Below are positions 27,141 through 35,426 of a stretch of 64,000 bases of DNA, piece after piece. How positions within the stretch are numbered: position 1 is the first letter of the stretch; every line of letters begins with the position of its first letter. The notes under the pieces were generated by a model. It had not been told where the DNA came from, ran no database searches, and saw only the letters and a list, made by a program, of their open reading frames with translations. The position numbers were made by a program, and so were the translations under genes. Origin of the DNA: [Mycobacterium] manitobense (GTDB taxonomy: Bacteria > Actinomycetota > Actinomycetes > Mycobacteriales > Mycobacteriaceae); assembly GCF_025821665.1 (NCBI RefSeq), contig NZ_JACKSJ010000235.1, positions 62,001-126,000 on the forward strand, given 5' to 3'.

Positions 27141-27515
27141 CTCTTCTGCTCCGTTCTTGGTGGGTCTTGCGTACTTCGGCGGCTCGGTAGCGCCGCGTCA
27201 CAAGAGGAATTCTTCTGACCATCCAGCGGTTGGGTAATCGCCGAGAGGCCAGATTTCAGTCCCGAACAGCAGGGCTCTTGCTATCCATCCAGCAAGGAAC
27301 GGACAGCCGGCGGCTGTGCGGGTTCGATTCCCGTCGTCCGCTCCACACCGCCCCAGCGCAGAGGCCGGCGGACGCCCGTTCGAGGGACTGCGCGGTGCCT
27401 ACTCCGTGCCTACCGCCAGCTTCCTGACCCGCTGCCGGAGGACGTAGAAGGGCTTCACTCCGGGCCATGGAAGAGACAAGAGAACCCCGTCGGGACCGCT
27501 GTTGTCCTCGCCGCG
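27141..27515. other. Intergenic region with tRNA-Gly remnant
   Basis: 375 bp. At about 27185-27222 (minus strand) is the segment shared with the upstream region of the paralogous secreted-protein gene at 23035. At 27318-27382 is the duplicated tRNA-Gly tail with flank. I see no complete gene. Confidence 0.5.
27318..27382 (+). repeat. Right copy: partial duplicate of tRNA-Gly 3' end and flank
   Basis: GCGGGTTCGATTCCCGTCG followed by TCCGCTCCAC (27318-27346) copies the T arm, acceptor strand and CCA of tRNA-Gly with one change. No matching D arm or 5' acceptor strand is found upstream, so it is not a functional tRNA gene. The layout resembles an attachment-site pair or a decayed tandem duplication. 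Confidence 0.7.
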
Positions 27516-27752
27516 ATGGGCGAATCCTTCTACAACCCCGCGGCCAATACCGTCAGCAGAAAATTCGGCAGCGAGGTGACTGACTTTGCCATCGCCGGGA
27601 ATCGACTCCATGCAGGGGTAGCGAACGGGACTGTGCTGGTCATCAATCGCGACAGTTTCGACCTGATCGACGCCGATCCGAATGAGGACGGGACCAATGC
27701 AATCGAGCTACCGGCGGGTGCGACCCCTGTGATGGAACTCCGACCGAGCTGA
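27516..27752 (+). CDS. Hypothetical protein or gene fragment
   Basis: 78 residues from the ATG. Composition is protein-like (SEVTDFAIAGNRLHAGVANG, VLVINRDSFDLIDADPNEDG), but third-position GC is lower than in surrounding genes. The frame stays open upstream of the ATG to about 27360 without a better start, so this may be the 3' end of a decayed gene. I recognise no family. It lies just right of the tRNA-Gly remnant. Confidence 0.35.
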   Translation: MGESFYNPAANTVSRKFGSEVTDFAIAGNRLHAGVANGTVLVINRDSFDLIDADPNEDGTNAIELPAGATPVMELRPS

Positions 27753-27782
27753 CACAGTTCGCGCTGCGTTCGCCCAGATAAT

Positions 27783-28211
27783 TCAAGGCCCCAATATGCA
27801 GTGTCCGGTCAAATCGCCCGGGACAATTCGCACGTCGGCTCCCAGCGGAGCAGGGACGCCGGTCGGCAAGCAGGTGTCAACGCCATTGATGAGTGCGCGT
27901 TGGCCAACCGGGCCGGGGTTGACCTTGCCCGTTACCGGGTCGATGAAGGGCGTGACTGGGCCTTGTCGCACGGCGTCTTGCCCGGGCTGCACGGCGTCTT
28001 GCCCCTGTTGCAGGGCGTCTTGCCCCTGTTGCAGGGCGTCTTCGACCTGGCCGGCGACGCCGGCGGCCTGGTCCTGCTGGCACTGCTGCTGTTGTTCTGG
28101 CGGCCGCTGTTCACAGGGCGGATCCTGCGCACCGGCGGTCGGAGCGAATGCGAGGGCGGCGCACGCGCCCACCGCAGCGAACATTGCGCGAGCGGTGCAA
28201 CGCTTCAACAC
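27783..28211 (-). CDS. Secreted Gln/Pro-rich protein with heptapeptide repeats
   Basis: 142 residues. The signal peptide is about 1-28 (ending PTAGA before QDPPC). A Gln-rich region (PPEQQQQCQQDQAAG) is followed by near-identical heptads ALQQGQD, ALQQGQD, AVQPGQD, AVRQGP, then a C-terminal domain with two Cys (VDTCLPTG, GHCILGP). The GTG at 28211 is preferred; AAGGG lies about 8 nt upstream, and an ATG further upstream is followed by a stop. The repeats come from a 21-bp tandem repeat. Function unknown. Confidence 0.6.
   Translation of the reverse strand: MLKRCTARAMFAAVGACAALAFAPTAGAQDPPCEQRPPEQQQQCQQDQAAGVAGQVEDALQQGQDALQQGQDAVQPGQDAVRQGPVTPFIDPVTGKVNPGPVGQRALINGVDTCLPTGVPAPLGADVRIVPGDLTGHCILGP
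27968..28051. repeat. 21-bp tandem repeat, four units
   Basis: Units start at 27968, 27989, 28010 and 28031 (GCACGGCGTCTTGCCC..., GCAGGGCGTCTTGCCC...). The second and third differ at one base and the fourth diverges at its 3' end. Within the coding frame they give heptapeptide repeats, and copy number could change by slippage without shifting the frame. Confidence 0.85.
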
Positions 28212-28296
28212 GAGGTCATCCCTTCGGTCTGCTTCGCCCGACCTTAGACGAGGTGAACGAGTTGATGTCGGGATTCCTTTGCACTGCCCCGATCCG

Positions 28297-28641
28297 TCAG
28301 ATCAGCGCGAAGGCCGCCAGTCCCAGCAATCCCAGGGCTGCCAGGAATCCACCGATGACGAGCAGCACGGTGCCGTCTCCCTGACGCGGCGGGACACCAC
28401 CGAATGGGGCAGGACCGACCGAGTGGTGCGACGGCACCGGCGACGCGTCGCCCCACGGGTGGGCGAGCCGGCGATCGTAGGCGGACCGCCGGATGAACCC
28501 GGCGACCAACAGCGCGCTGCCGACCAGGACCGCGATCATCGGCAGCAGGCCGATCACGGCGATGGCGAGCATCACGAGCAGCAGGCCGAACGATCCGCTC
28601 TCACCGTTGGGCCCCGCGGCGGCCAGCGTGTCCACGACCAT
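28297..28641 (-). CDS. Small membrane protein, unknown function
   Basis: 114 residues with hydrophobic segments at about 20-48 (long enough to be a hairpin or one long helix) and 93-114 (VLLVIGGFLAALGLLGLAAFAL). The intervening loop is basic and Pro/His-rich. No recognised family. The ATG at 28639-28641 is the only good start. The stop is 85 bp from the gene on its left. Confidence 0.5.
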   Translation of the reverse strand: MVVDTLAAAGPNGESGSFGLLLVMLAIAVIGLLPMIAVLVGSALLVAGFIRRSAYDRRLAHPWGDASPVPSHHSVGPAPFGGVPPRQGDGTVLLVIGGFLAALGLLGLAAFALI

Positions 28642-28689
28642 TCATCGAGTGTCACACCGTGCGGCGAGGGTCCTGCGCGGCAATCGGAA

Positions 28690-29076
28690 TCAGGGGCCGA
28701 CGCGCGTCCACACCGCTGTGATGTTCGCCGCCGGGCAGCTGCTCACCGACACCAGCGTCAGCTCCTGGACGTAGCCGTCGGCCACGACGGTCGGCGTCCC
28801 GGTGCCGGTGGCCACACCACAGCCCGCCAGTTCGTGGGTGTGCTGCCAGCCGACGCCGTTCCAGTTCATGACCACCGTCCTCGACGGACCCGTGCCGACG
28901 GCGTCGCACTCGGGGCAATCGGACGTGACGTGAACGGTGTCGCCGAACGGGGCGATGACGTACGTGCCGCTGAACAATCCGTCGTTCGCCGCATTCGCAA
29001 CACCCGGCGACCCCACGGCCGTGGCCGCGAAAACCGCCGCGGCCCCCGCCACGCCCGAAATCGCTTGAGAATTCAT
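28690..29076 (-). CDS. Secreted four-Cys protein, unknown function
   Basis: 128 residues with a signal peptide of about 29 residues (ending GVANA before ANDG). The mature part is beta-rich in look, with four Cys in SDCPEC, LAGC and SSCPAAN. Segments such as GTYVIAPFGDTVHVTSDC and VMNWNGVGWQHTH suggest a small immunoglobulin-like or lipocalin-like extracellular domain, but I cannot assign a family. The ATG at 29076 has GGGGAGA about 3 nt upstream; an ATG at 29088 would add four residues. Confidence 0.6.
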   Translation of the reverse strand: MNSQAISGVAGAAAVFAATAVGSPGVANAANDGLFSGTYVIAPFGDTVHVTSDCPECDAVGTGPSRTVVMNWNGVGWQHTHELAGCGVATGTGTPTVVADGYVQELTLVSVSSCPAANITAVWTRVGP

Positions 29077-29327
29077 GATTCTCCCCATTGTGGTCGAGCG
29101 CAGGCGCCCAGTATGCGGCCTTCCCGACGGCAGCACCGTGCGAATCCCTCGATTCGCTGAAGCGGCCACCAGCAATCATGCCGTGACACCGATCGGTACC
29201 GACCGCGTAACGATCCGATCGCCTCGGCCGCGGTCGCCGTTTCGGCCGATAGCATCGTCAGTCAAATTGCGCGAGTTGGCTTTTCGCCTCGACCCGACGG
29301 GGCCGGCGGCGCCCGGACAGGGGAACA

Positions 29328-30512
29328 GTGACAGACAAGCCCGTGCACGGCCGCTGTGATCCGCTGTTCGCCAAGGTGCGCGACGCGTTCGAGGCGAACT
29401 TCACCGAACGCGACGACGTGGGCGCCGCGGTGGCCGTCTGGGTGGAGGGCGACCTGGTCGTCGACCTGTGGGGCGGCCACGCTGACGCCGCCGCGCAAGG
29501 ACTGTGGCGGCGCGACACCCTCGCCAGTGTCTTCTCCGGATCGAAAGGCCTGACGAGCACCTGCATCCACCTGCTGGCCGACCGCGGCGAGCTCGACCTG
29601 TACGCGCCGGTGGCTGCCTACTGGCCCGAGTTCGCACAAGCCGGCAAGCAGGACATCACGGTCGCGATGGTGCTGTCACACCGCTCGGGGGTGATCGGAC
29701 CGCGCTCCCCGCTGCACTGGTCGGACACCACCGACTGGGACGCGGTCTGCGTGCGGCTGGCCGCGGCCGAACCCTGGTGGTCACCGGGCACCGCGCAGGG
29801 CTACCACATGGTCAGCTTCGGATTCATCCTCGGCGAACTGGTCCGCCGGGTGACCGGCCGAACCCTGGGCCAGTACCTGCGCACCGAGATCGCCGAGCCG
29901 CTGGGCATCGACGTCCACATCGGCCTGCCCGCCGCCGAACACCACAGGTGCGCCGACATGATCGGCAAGCCGCACATCCGCGACGTGCTCGCCGCGGGCG
30001 ACGCACCCGCCATGCCGGTCTCGCTGGCCGAGCACCCGAAGGCCGGACTGTCGGTCGCCATGGGCCACATCCCCGACGACGAGCTGGGCTCACACGCGCT
30101 GACGCGGTGGCGCCGCGGCGAGTTCCCCGCCACCAACGCCCACGTGTCCGCAATCGGCATGGCCACCTTCTACAACGCCCTGGCCCAGGGCAAGCTGCTC
30201 TCCCCCGAGCACCTCGATCTGGTGCGAATCTGCCAGGGCGGCAACGACACCGACCTCGTGCTCGGATCGCGCGTCGCCGATCACGGGTGGGGACTGGGCT
30301 ACATGCTCAACCAGCGCCGCGTCGCCGGTCCGAACCCGCGGTCGTTCGGGCACGGCGGGTCCGGGGGCTCCTTCGCGTTCGCCGACCTCGAAAACCGCAT
30401 CGGCTACGCCTACGTGATGAACCGGTTCGACGCCACGAAGTGCAACGCCGACCCGCGCAGCCTGGCGCTCTCCGACGAGGTCTACGCCGCCCTGAGAGTC
30501 GCTCAGGACTGA
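29328..30512 (+). CDS. lipP: Serine esterase/beta-lactamase-fold hydrolase LipP
   Basis: A 394-residue family VIII esterase of the class C beta-lactamase fold. The nucleophile is in SGSK (FSGSKGLTS, near residue 70, the SxxK motif). The general-base Tyr is probably in GYHMVSFG, and GHGGSGG replaces the KTG box. It lies after tig and before nei2 as lipP (Rv2463) does in M. tuberculosis, from memory. It probably cleaves short-chain esters in the cytoplasm, as there is no signal peptide. The start is GTG at 29328 behind AGGGGA. Confidence 0.85.
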   Translation: MTDKPVHGRCDPLFAKVRDAFEANFTERDDVGAAVAVWVEGDLVVDLWGGHADAAAQGLWRRDTLASVFSGSKGLTSTCIHLLADRGELDLYAPVAAYWPEFAQAGKQDITVAMVLSHRSGVIGPRSPLHWSDTTDWDAVCVRLAAAEPWWSPGTAQGYHMVSFGFILGELVRRVTGRTLGQYLRTEIAEPLGIDVHIGLPAAEHHRCADMIGKPHIRDVLAAGDAPAMPVSLAEHPKAGLSVAMGHIPDDELGSHALTRWRRGEFPATNAHVSAIGMATFYNALAQGKLLSPEHLDLVRICQGGNDTDLVLGSRVADHGWGLGYMLNQRRVAGPNPRSFGHGGSGGSFAFADLENRIGYAYVMNRFDATKCNADPRSLALSDEVYAALRVAQD

Positions 30513-30546
30513 ATCTCGCGCACCCGGTCGCGACCATTCCTGTCGG

Positions 30547-30552
30547 TACGCT
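30547..30552 (+). promoter_or_regulatory. -10 box, probable leaderless start
   Basis: TACGCT ends 7 nt before the ATG at 30560, fitting a TANNNT -10 with transcription starting at the start codon. Confidence 0.4.
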
Positions 30553-30559
30553 GAAAGGC

Positions 30560-31345
30560 ATGAACGGCGTTCTGCTCGTGCTCATCGTCCTGGTCGTCGC
30601 GACGATCGCCGTCGTGGTGTACACCGCCTCGAAGTCGGCGGGCAAGCGTTCGGCGGACTCGCTGGCCGACGCCAAGGCCGACGCCCGCCGGGTGATCGAA
30701 CGCCTCGGCGGCCAGGTGCTCAATCTCAGCGGCAACGACGACGCCTCCAAGCAGGCGATGGCCGACGCGTCGGAGCGCTACACCGCCGCCTCGTCGCAGA
30801 TCGACCAGGCGACGACGGCGAAGCAGGCACTGCTGGCCAAGGAGAGCGCGGTCGAGGGCCTCTACTACGTGCGGGCGGCCCGGGTCGCGATGGGCATGGA
30901 CCCCGGGCCGGAGCTCGAGTCGCTGGCCGGCCAGCGCACCGCAGGCTCGGTGACCGAGTCCCGCAGCGTCGAGTTCGAGGGCCGCGAGATCCAGGCGTCG
31001 CCGAGCCCGTCGCAACGCACCCCGAATTACTACCCGGGAGGCACCGTTGCGGGTCGCCCGGTGCCTGCGGGCTGGTACTCCGAGCCATGGTGGAAGCCGG
31101 CGATCGTCGCCGGCGCCTGGGGTGTGGGCTCGGTGCTCCTGTTCAGCGCGTTGTTCTCCGGGATGGCCGGTACGGGTTACGAGCAGGGGTTCGCCCAGGG
31201 CTACGACCAGGGCGCGGAGGGCGCCGACGGCGGCGACGCGGGTGGCTTCGACGGCGGCGGCGGTGACGGCGGCGGCTGGGGCGGCGGTGACGGCGGCGGC
31301 TGGGGTGGCGGCGATTTCGGTGGCGGTGACTTCGGCGGCTTCTGA
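30560..31345 (+). CDS. Membrane-anchored DUF1542-type protein with Gly/Asp-rich tail
   Basis: 261 residues. An N-terminal membrane helix (about 4-23) is followed by an Ala-rich helical region (SLADAKADARRVIERLGG), a second hydrophobic segment near 186-205 (IVAGAWGVGSVLLFSALFSGMAG) and a low-complexity tail of GGG, GDGGGWGGGD and FGG repeats. This matches mycobacterial proteins annotated DUF1542-containing; function unknown. The similar tail of a protein at 37359-37736 is Cys-containing instead. The ATG at 30560 has no ribosome-binding site but a well-placed -10. Confidence 0.75.
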   Translation: MNGVLLVLIVLVVATIAVVVYTASKSAGKRSADSLADAKADARRVIERLGGQVLNLSGNDDASKQAMADASERYTAASSQIDQATTAKQALLAKESAVEGLYYVRAARVAMGMDPGPELESLAGQRTAGSVTESRSVEFEGREIQASPSPSQRTPNYYPGGTVAGRPVPAGWYSEPWWKPAIVAGAWGVGSVLLFSALFSGMAGTGYEQGFAQGYDQGAEGADGGDAGGFDGGGGDGGGWGGGDGGGWGGGDFGGGDFGGF

Positions 31346-31359
31346 CCGCCGAGTCTGAA

Positions 31360-31396
31360 CTTGTGTGCGCGAAGTCCTCGAATTAGCGCACACGAG
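31360..31396. terminator. Hairpin between convergent genes
   Basis: CTTGTGTGCGC (31360-31370) pairs with GCGCACACGAG (31386-31396), 11 bp with one G-T pair and a 15-nt loop. It lies in the gap between the DUF1542-type gene and the antiporter gene. Confidence 0.6.
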
Positions 31397-31419
31397 CTCA
31401 GGTTCGAGCCCTCCCGACG

Positions 31420-33108
31420 CTAGAAGCGGCTCTCGAGCCGCGCCGAGACTCCGGCCTCCTGCAGGTCGAGCCGCTCGAGCATCGCGCGCACGGCCTCGTC
31501 CTCGATGCGCCCCTCGTCACGCTCGGCGATGAGCGCGGCCCGCTGGGCGGCGAGCACGTCGCGGTAGAGCGCCGAGTAGACCTTCGCCCGCTTGGTCGGT
31601 GCCTCGGGGTCGGGCATCTCGTCGATCTCCTCGGACTGCCGGGTGATCGCCGCGCGGATCTCGGCGAGCACCCGCGGGTCCATGTTCTCCGGCGGGTTGG
31701 CCCGGAATTCTGCGAGCACGGCGTCCAACGCATCGTGGACGACGCGTTCGGCCTTGAGCTCCTCCTCGCGGTCGGCGGCGTGGTCGTCGGAGAACCGGGA
31801 GATCTGAAGCCTGCGGATGAGCACCGGCAGCGTCCAGCCCTGGATGAGCAGGGTGCCGACGCTGACCACGAAGGCGATGGCCTGGATGGTGGCGCGCTCG
31901 GGGAACGGATCCCCCGCCGCCGTCGTCGCCGGGATGGCGGCCGCGGCGGCCAGCGTGACCACGCCGCGCATTCCGGTCCACGACACCACCACGTTCTCCT
32001 GCCACGACAGCGACCGCCGGTCGATGCGGGCGCGCCAACCCGCGCTGGGTCTCTTGCGCTGTCGCGTGCCCAGCGCGCCGCGCCCACCGACCGGGACCGG
32101 CACGCTGAGCCGGTTCCCGACGTGGCTGGACAGCTTGTTGCGGCCGAATATCGCGAACACCGACAGCGGCCGGATCACCAGCACGATCAGCAGCACGATG
32201 ACCGAGGCGACGGCCACCTCGACCAGCGACTCGTGCGCCTCCCGCAGGTCCTCCAGCACGAACCGCAGATGCAGGCCGATGTAGGCGAACACGAACGCCT
32301 CGAGCAGCACGTCCACCGAGTTCCACACGTAGCGCTCCTGCAGCCGCGTCTGGTAGCCGGCGTCCAGGGTGCCGTTGCCGACCACGAAGCCGGCGACGAC
32401 GACGGCCAGCACCCCGGAGGCGTGCAGTTCCTCGGCGGCGATGAACGCGGCGAACGGCACCACCAGGCCCTGCACCGTCTCCAGGCCGGGATTGGCCAGC
32501 CTGCGGCGGATCCACAGCGTGACGTAGCCCAGCACGCCGCCGACGACCGGTCCGACGAGCGCGCTGTAGCCGAACAGCAGGAACGGGTTCTCGATGAAGG
32601 TGTGGCTGCCGGCGACCTGCGCCACCGCGATGGAGAACAACGTCAGCGCCGCGGCGTCGTTGATGAGGCTCTCACCGGTCAGGATCGCCATCACCCGCTT
32701 GGGCAGCCCGAGCTTGCGTCCCACCGCCACGGCGGTGACGGCGTCGGGCGGCGCGACGATCGCGCCGAGCACCAGCGCGGTGGCGAACGTCAGCGGCACC
32801 ACCACCAGCCAGGAGGACACCATCGCCACGGCGAACGCGGACACCACCACCAGGCCGACGCCGAGGCCGAGGATCGGGCGGATGTTGCGCAGGAACGTCG
32901 GGAAGGAGAAGTTCAGCGCCGCGGAGTAGAGCAGCGGCGGCAGGACCACCGTGAGCAGGATGTGCGAATCCAGTTCGGGCGGCTCGAACTCCGGCAGGAA
33001 GGACACCGCGCCGCCGATGACGACGATGATCAGCGCGGGTTCCAGGCCGCGCCGGTGGGCGATGGCGGTGACCACGATGGCGCCGACGACTACCAGGATC
33101 AGTTCCAC
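31420..33108 (-). CDS. Na+/H+ antiporter, CPA1 (NhaP-like) family
   Basis: A 562-residue transporter with about 12 membrane segments and a hydrophilic C-terminal tail of about 130 residues. Family markers are LTVVLPPLLYSAALNFSF, GAIVAPPDAVTAVAVGRKLGLP, the ion site TGESLINDAAALTLFSIAVAQ with Asn-Asp, and WTGMRGVVTLAAAAAIP. It resembles the product of 9609-11168 in layout but is clearly a separate lineage (for example PDAV in place of PDPV and a different tail). It lies between lipP and nei2. Confidence 0.87.
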   Translation of the reverse strand: MELILVVVGAIVVTAIAHRRGLEPALIIVVIGGAVSFLPEFEPPELDSHILLTVVLPPLLYSAALNFSFPTFLRNIRPILGLGVGLVVVSAFAVAMVSSWLVVVPLTFATALVLGAIVAPPDAVTAVAVGRKLGLPKRVMAILTGESLINDAAALTLFSIAVAQVAGSHTFIENPFLLFGYSALVGPVVGGVLGYVTLWIRRRLANPGLETVQGLVVPFAAFIAAEELHASGVLAVVVAGFVVGNGTLDAGYQTRLQERYVWNSVDVLLEAFVFAYIGLHLRFVLEDLREAHESLVEVAVASVIVLLIVLVIRPLSVFAIFGRNKLSSHVGNRLSVPVPVGGRGALGTRQRKRPSAGWRARIDRRSLSWQENVVVSWTGMRGVVTLAAAAAIPATTAAGDPFPERATIQAIAFVVSVGTLLIQGWTLPVLIRRLQISRFSDDHAADREEELKAERVVHDALDAVLAEFRANPPENMDPRVLAEIRAAITRQSEEIDEMPDPEAPTKRAKVYSALYRDVLAAQRAALIAERDEGRIEDEAVRAMLERLDLQEAGVSARLESRF

Positions 33109-33151
33109 GCGCCGATTCTCTCGTCAAAAGCGGCGCCGCGCCCGCTCACCT

Positions 33152-33958
33152 TCAACGCTGGCAGTGCGGGCACCAGAACAGGTTGCGGCCCTCCAGCACC
33201 GCGGTGCGGATCGGGGTGTCGCAAACCCGGCACGGCTCGAGCGCCCGGCGGTAGACGTAGGTGCGCGGCCTGCCCTTGCGGTACGACGGTGCGCCGTGGT
33301 CGTCGTCCGGTCTCAGTGTGATAATCCTGCCGCGCCGCACACCGACCTTCATCAGGTCCACCAGGTCGGCCCACATGGCGTCGAATTCACCTGAGGCGAC
33401 GTCGATTCCGGTGCGGTAGGGGTCGATGCGATGGCGGTACAGCAGCTCGTTGCGGTAGACGTTGCCGACGCCGGCGAGCACCGTCTGGTCCATCAGCAGC
33501 GCGCCGATCGGCCGACGGGACTTGGCGATCCGCGCCCAGGCGGTGCTCGGATCGGCGTCCCGGCGCAGCGGATCGGGCCCCAGCCTGGCCAGGATGTCGG
33601 AGACCTGCGCCTCGTCGACCACCTCGCAGGCCGTCGGACCGCGCAGATCGGCGCCGTACTCACTGCTGAAGATGCGCATGCGCACCTGGCCGACCGGATC
33701 GGGCGGCGGGTCGCCGGGAGTGAGGGTGAAGTCGTCGAACCGGCCGTACAGCCCGAGGTGCACGTGCACGATCCGGCCGCCGTCGTAGTGGTGGAACAGG
33801 TGCTTGCCCCAGGCGCTGGCACCGGTGAAGGTGCGGCCGTCGACCATCGCGGCGCCGTCGGCGAACCGGCTCTGCGGGCTGCTCACCCGCATCCGACGGC
33901 CCTTGAAGCGCTTCTGATGCAACCGGGCGAGCCGGTGCAGCGTGTGCCCCTCAGGCAT
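33152..33958 (-). CDS. nei2: Fpg/Nei-family DNA glycosylase (endonuclease VIII, Nei2)
   Basis: A 268-residue bifunctional glycosylase/AP lyase for oxidised bases. The N-terminus MPEGHTLH gives the catalytic Pro2 and Glu3. The helix-two-turn-helix region has MDQTVLAGVGNVYRNELLY with the DNA-binding Asn, and the C-terminal zinc finger has CRVC and CPHC. It starts 2 bp after the rpiB stop, so the two form an operon as in M. tuberculosis (Rv2464c-Rv2465c, from memory). Confidence 0.9.
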   Translation of the reverse strand: MPEGHTLHRLARLHQKRFKGRRMRVSSPQSRFADGAAMVDGRTFTGASAWGKHLFHHYDGGRIVHVHLGLYGRFDDFTLTPGDPPPDPVGQVRMRIFSSEYGADLRGPTACEVVDEAQVSDILARLGPDPLRRDADPSTAWARIAKSRRPIGALLMDQTVLAGVGNVYRNELLYRHRIDPYRTGIDVASGEFDAMWADLVDLMKVGVRRGRIITLRPDDDHGAPSYRKGRPRTYVYRRALEPCRVCDTPIRTAVLEGRNLFWCPHCQR

Positions 33959-33960
33959 CG

Positions 33961-34440
33961 CTACTCCGGCGCCCCCGGCACCGGCGGGGGGACGTGCGTC
34001 TGCTCGTACTTGGCGAGGATGTCGATGCGGCGCTGGTGCCGCTCGGCTTCCGACCACGGGGTGGTGACAAAGGCGTCGACGATGGCGAGCGCCTCCTCGC
34101 GGGTGTGCATCCGCCCGCCGATGCCGATCACCTGGGCGTTGTTGTGCTGGCGGGCCAGTGACGCCGTCTCGGTGCTCCACGCCAGCGCGCAGCGGATGCC
34201 GGGCACCTTGTTGGCCGCGATCTGCTCACCGTTGCCCGAGCCGCCGAGCACGATGCCCAGGCTCTCCGGGTCGGCCAGCGTCTTCAGCGCGGCGGCGATG
34301 CAGAACGCCGGGTAGTCGTCCTCGGCGTCGTAGCTGTGAGCGCCGCAGTCGATCGGCTCATGACCGCCGGCCTCCAGGTGCTCGATGATCGCCTGCTTGA
34401 GTTCGAAACCGGCATGGTCGGCACCGAGATAGACACGCAT
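33961..34440 (-). CDS. rpiB: Ribose-5-phosphate isomerase B
   Basis: A 159-residue RpiB/LacA-type isomerase interconverting ribose 5-phosphate and ribulose 5-phosphate. The phosphate and substrate site segments are MRVYLGADHAGFELK at the N-terminus, YDAEDDYPAFC, and GSGNGEQIAANKVPGIR. The ATG at 34440 gives the family-typical N-terminus; an in-frame ATG at 34449 would add three residues. It is upstream of nei2 in the same operon. Confidence 0.95.
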   Translation of the reverse strand: MRVYLGADHAGFELKQAIIEHLEAGGHEPIDCGAHSYDAEDDYPAFCIAAALKTLADPESLGIVLGGSGNGEQIAANKVPGIRCALAWSTETASLARQHNNAQVIGIGGRMHTREEALAIVDAFVTTPWSEAERHQRRIDILAKYEQTHVPPPVPGAPE

Positions 34441-34466
34441 GGCGGCCATTGTGGCAGACGCCGGTG

Positions 34467-35426
34467 TCAGGACACCGTGATCGCGTCCAGCCGCTCCTTG
34501 ATGAAATCCGAGCTGGTGACCGGCGTCAGCCCCGCAACCCGCCCGACCGGTGGCGCGAGCGGCGTCACGCGGGCGTCGTGGTTGGCCTCGTAGAAGTAGA
34601 TCAGCGAGACGAGGTCCTCTTCGGGGGCGTGCGGTTGAGGCGGCAGGACGCGGTGCCGGCCCGACGGCCAGCGCCGTCCGCTCCAGTACTCGAGCAGGTC
34701 GCCGATGTTGACGGTCAGCGCGTCCGGGTCGTAGGGCGCGTCGGTCCAGCCGTCGGCCTCCGAGTAGATCTGCAGGCCGCCTGCCCCCGGTTCGCGGTCG
34801 AGGATGGTGACGGTGCCGAAGTCGGTGTGCGGGCCGATCCGAAATTGGCCCGGCTCGGGCTCGCCGACGACGCTCACCGGCGGGTAGTGGTTGATGTTCA
34901 TCGTCCACGTCGGCCGGTCGGCGAGCGTCGCAAAGGGGTTGTCCGGCAGCTTCAGCGCGTGCGCGAACAACGCGAGCAACTCGTCGGCCACCTGCCGCAC
35001 CGCGTCGGTGTAGGCGGTGACCAGGGCGTGCAGCCCCGGCACTTCGGCTGGCCAGACGTTGGGCGCGAACCAGATCCGGTCCACGTCGGGATCGCCGGTC
35101 TGCGTCTCCGCGCCAAGGCTGAAGCTCTCCTTGAGATCCGGCGGCGTCTCGGTGCCCTCGGCGTAGCCGTTGGCCTCGGCGCCGGGGCCGATCCAGCCGT
35201 GCCCGCCCACCGGCACCGCGTAGCGCTGCTTGACCGTCACCGGCTGGGCGAAGAAGGCACGGGCGGCGGTACGTACGTCGGCCGCCAGTGCGGCGTCCAC
35301 GCCGTGACCGGTGACCAGGATGAAACCGGCGCGCTGCAGGCTGTCGTCGACCTCGTCGGCCACCCGGCGGGCACCCGAACCGCCCGCGCGCCAGCGGGAG
35401 AGATCAACGGTGGCAATCGAACTCAC
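34467..35426 (-). CDS. Isopenicillin-N-synthase-family Fe(II)/2-oxoglutarate dioxygenase
   Basis: 319 residues. The N-terminal DIOX_N-like region (VDEVDDSLQRAGFILVTGHGV-type) is followed by a jelly-roll core with the iron triad: HTD in IGPHTDFGTVTIL, and the distal His in SGRHRVLPP. The Arg of the usual downstream RxS pair is not at its normal place; the segment reads EEDLVSLIYFYEAN. Fungal thymine 7-hydroxylase belongs to this family, and the overlapping deaminase and permease genes point to a pyrimidine-type substrate. That function is inference. The start is GTG at 35426, overlapping the deaminase stop (GTGA). Confidence 0.8.
   Translation of the reverse strand: MSSIATVDLSRWRAGGSGARRVADEVDDSLQRAGFILVTGHGVDAALAADVRTAARAFFAQPVTVKQRYAVPVGGHGWIGPGAEANGYAEGTETPPDLKESFSLGAETQTGDPDVDRIWFAPNVWPAEVPGLHALVTAYTDAVRQVADELLALFAHALKLPDNPFATLADRPTWTMNINHYPPVSVVGEPEPGQFRIGPHTDFGTVTILDREPGAGGLQIYSEADGWTDAPYDPDALTVNIGDLLEYWSGRRWPSGRHRVLPPQPHAPEEDLVSLIYFYEANHDARVTPLAPPVGRVAGLTPVTSSDFIKERLDAITVS

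Noticed and set aside
27240-27346. Complete tRNA gene with a long variable arm
   Set aside because: CTTGCT/AGCAAG and ACAGCC/GGCTGT hairpins lie ahead of the T arm, but no 5' acceptor strand pairs with CGTCCGC and no sound anticodon loop forms, so I call it a tRNA-Gly remnant.
27230-27427. Short protein reading through the tRNA-Gly remnant
   Set aside because: Its sequence is mostly translated tRNA tail and flank. A similar artefact occurs at the intact tRNA-Gly.
27968-28051. CRISPR array
   Set aside because: The 21-bp units are contiguous with no spacers, lie inside a coding frame and encode heptapeptides. No cas genes are present in the window.
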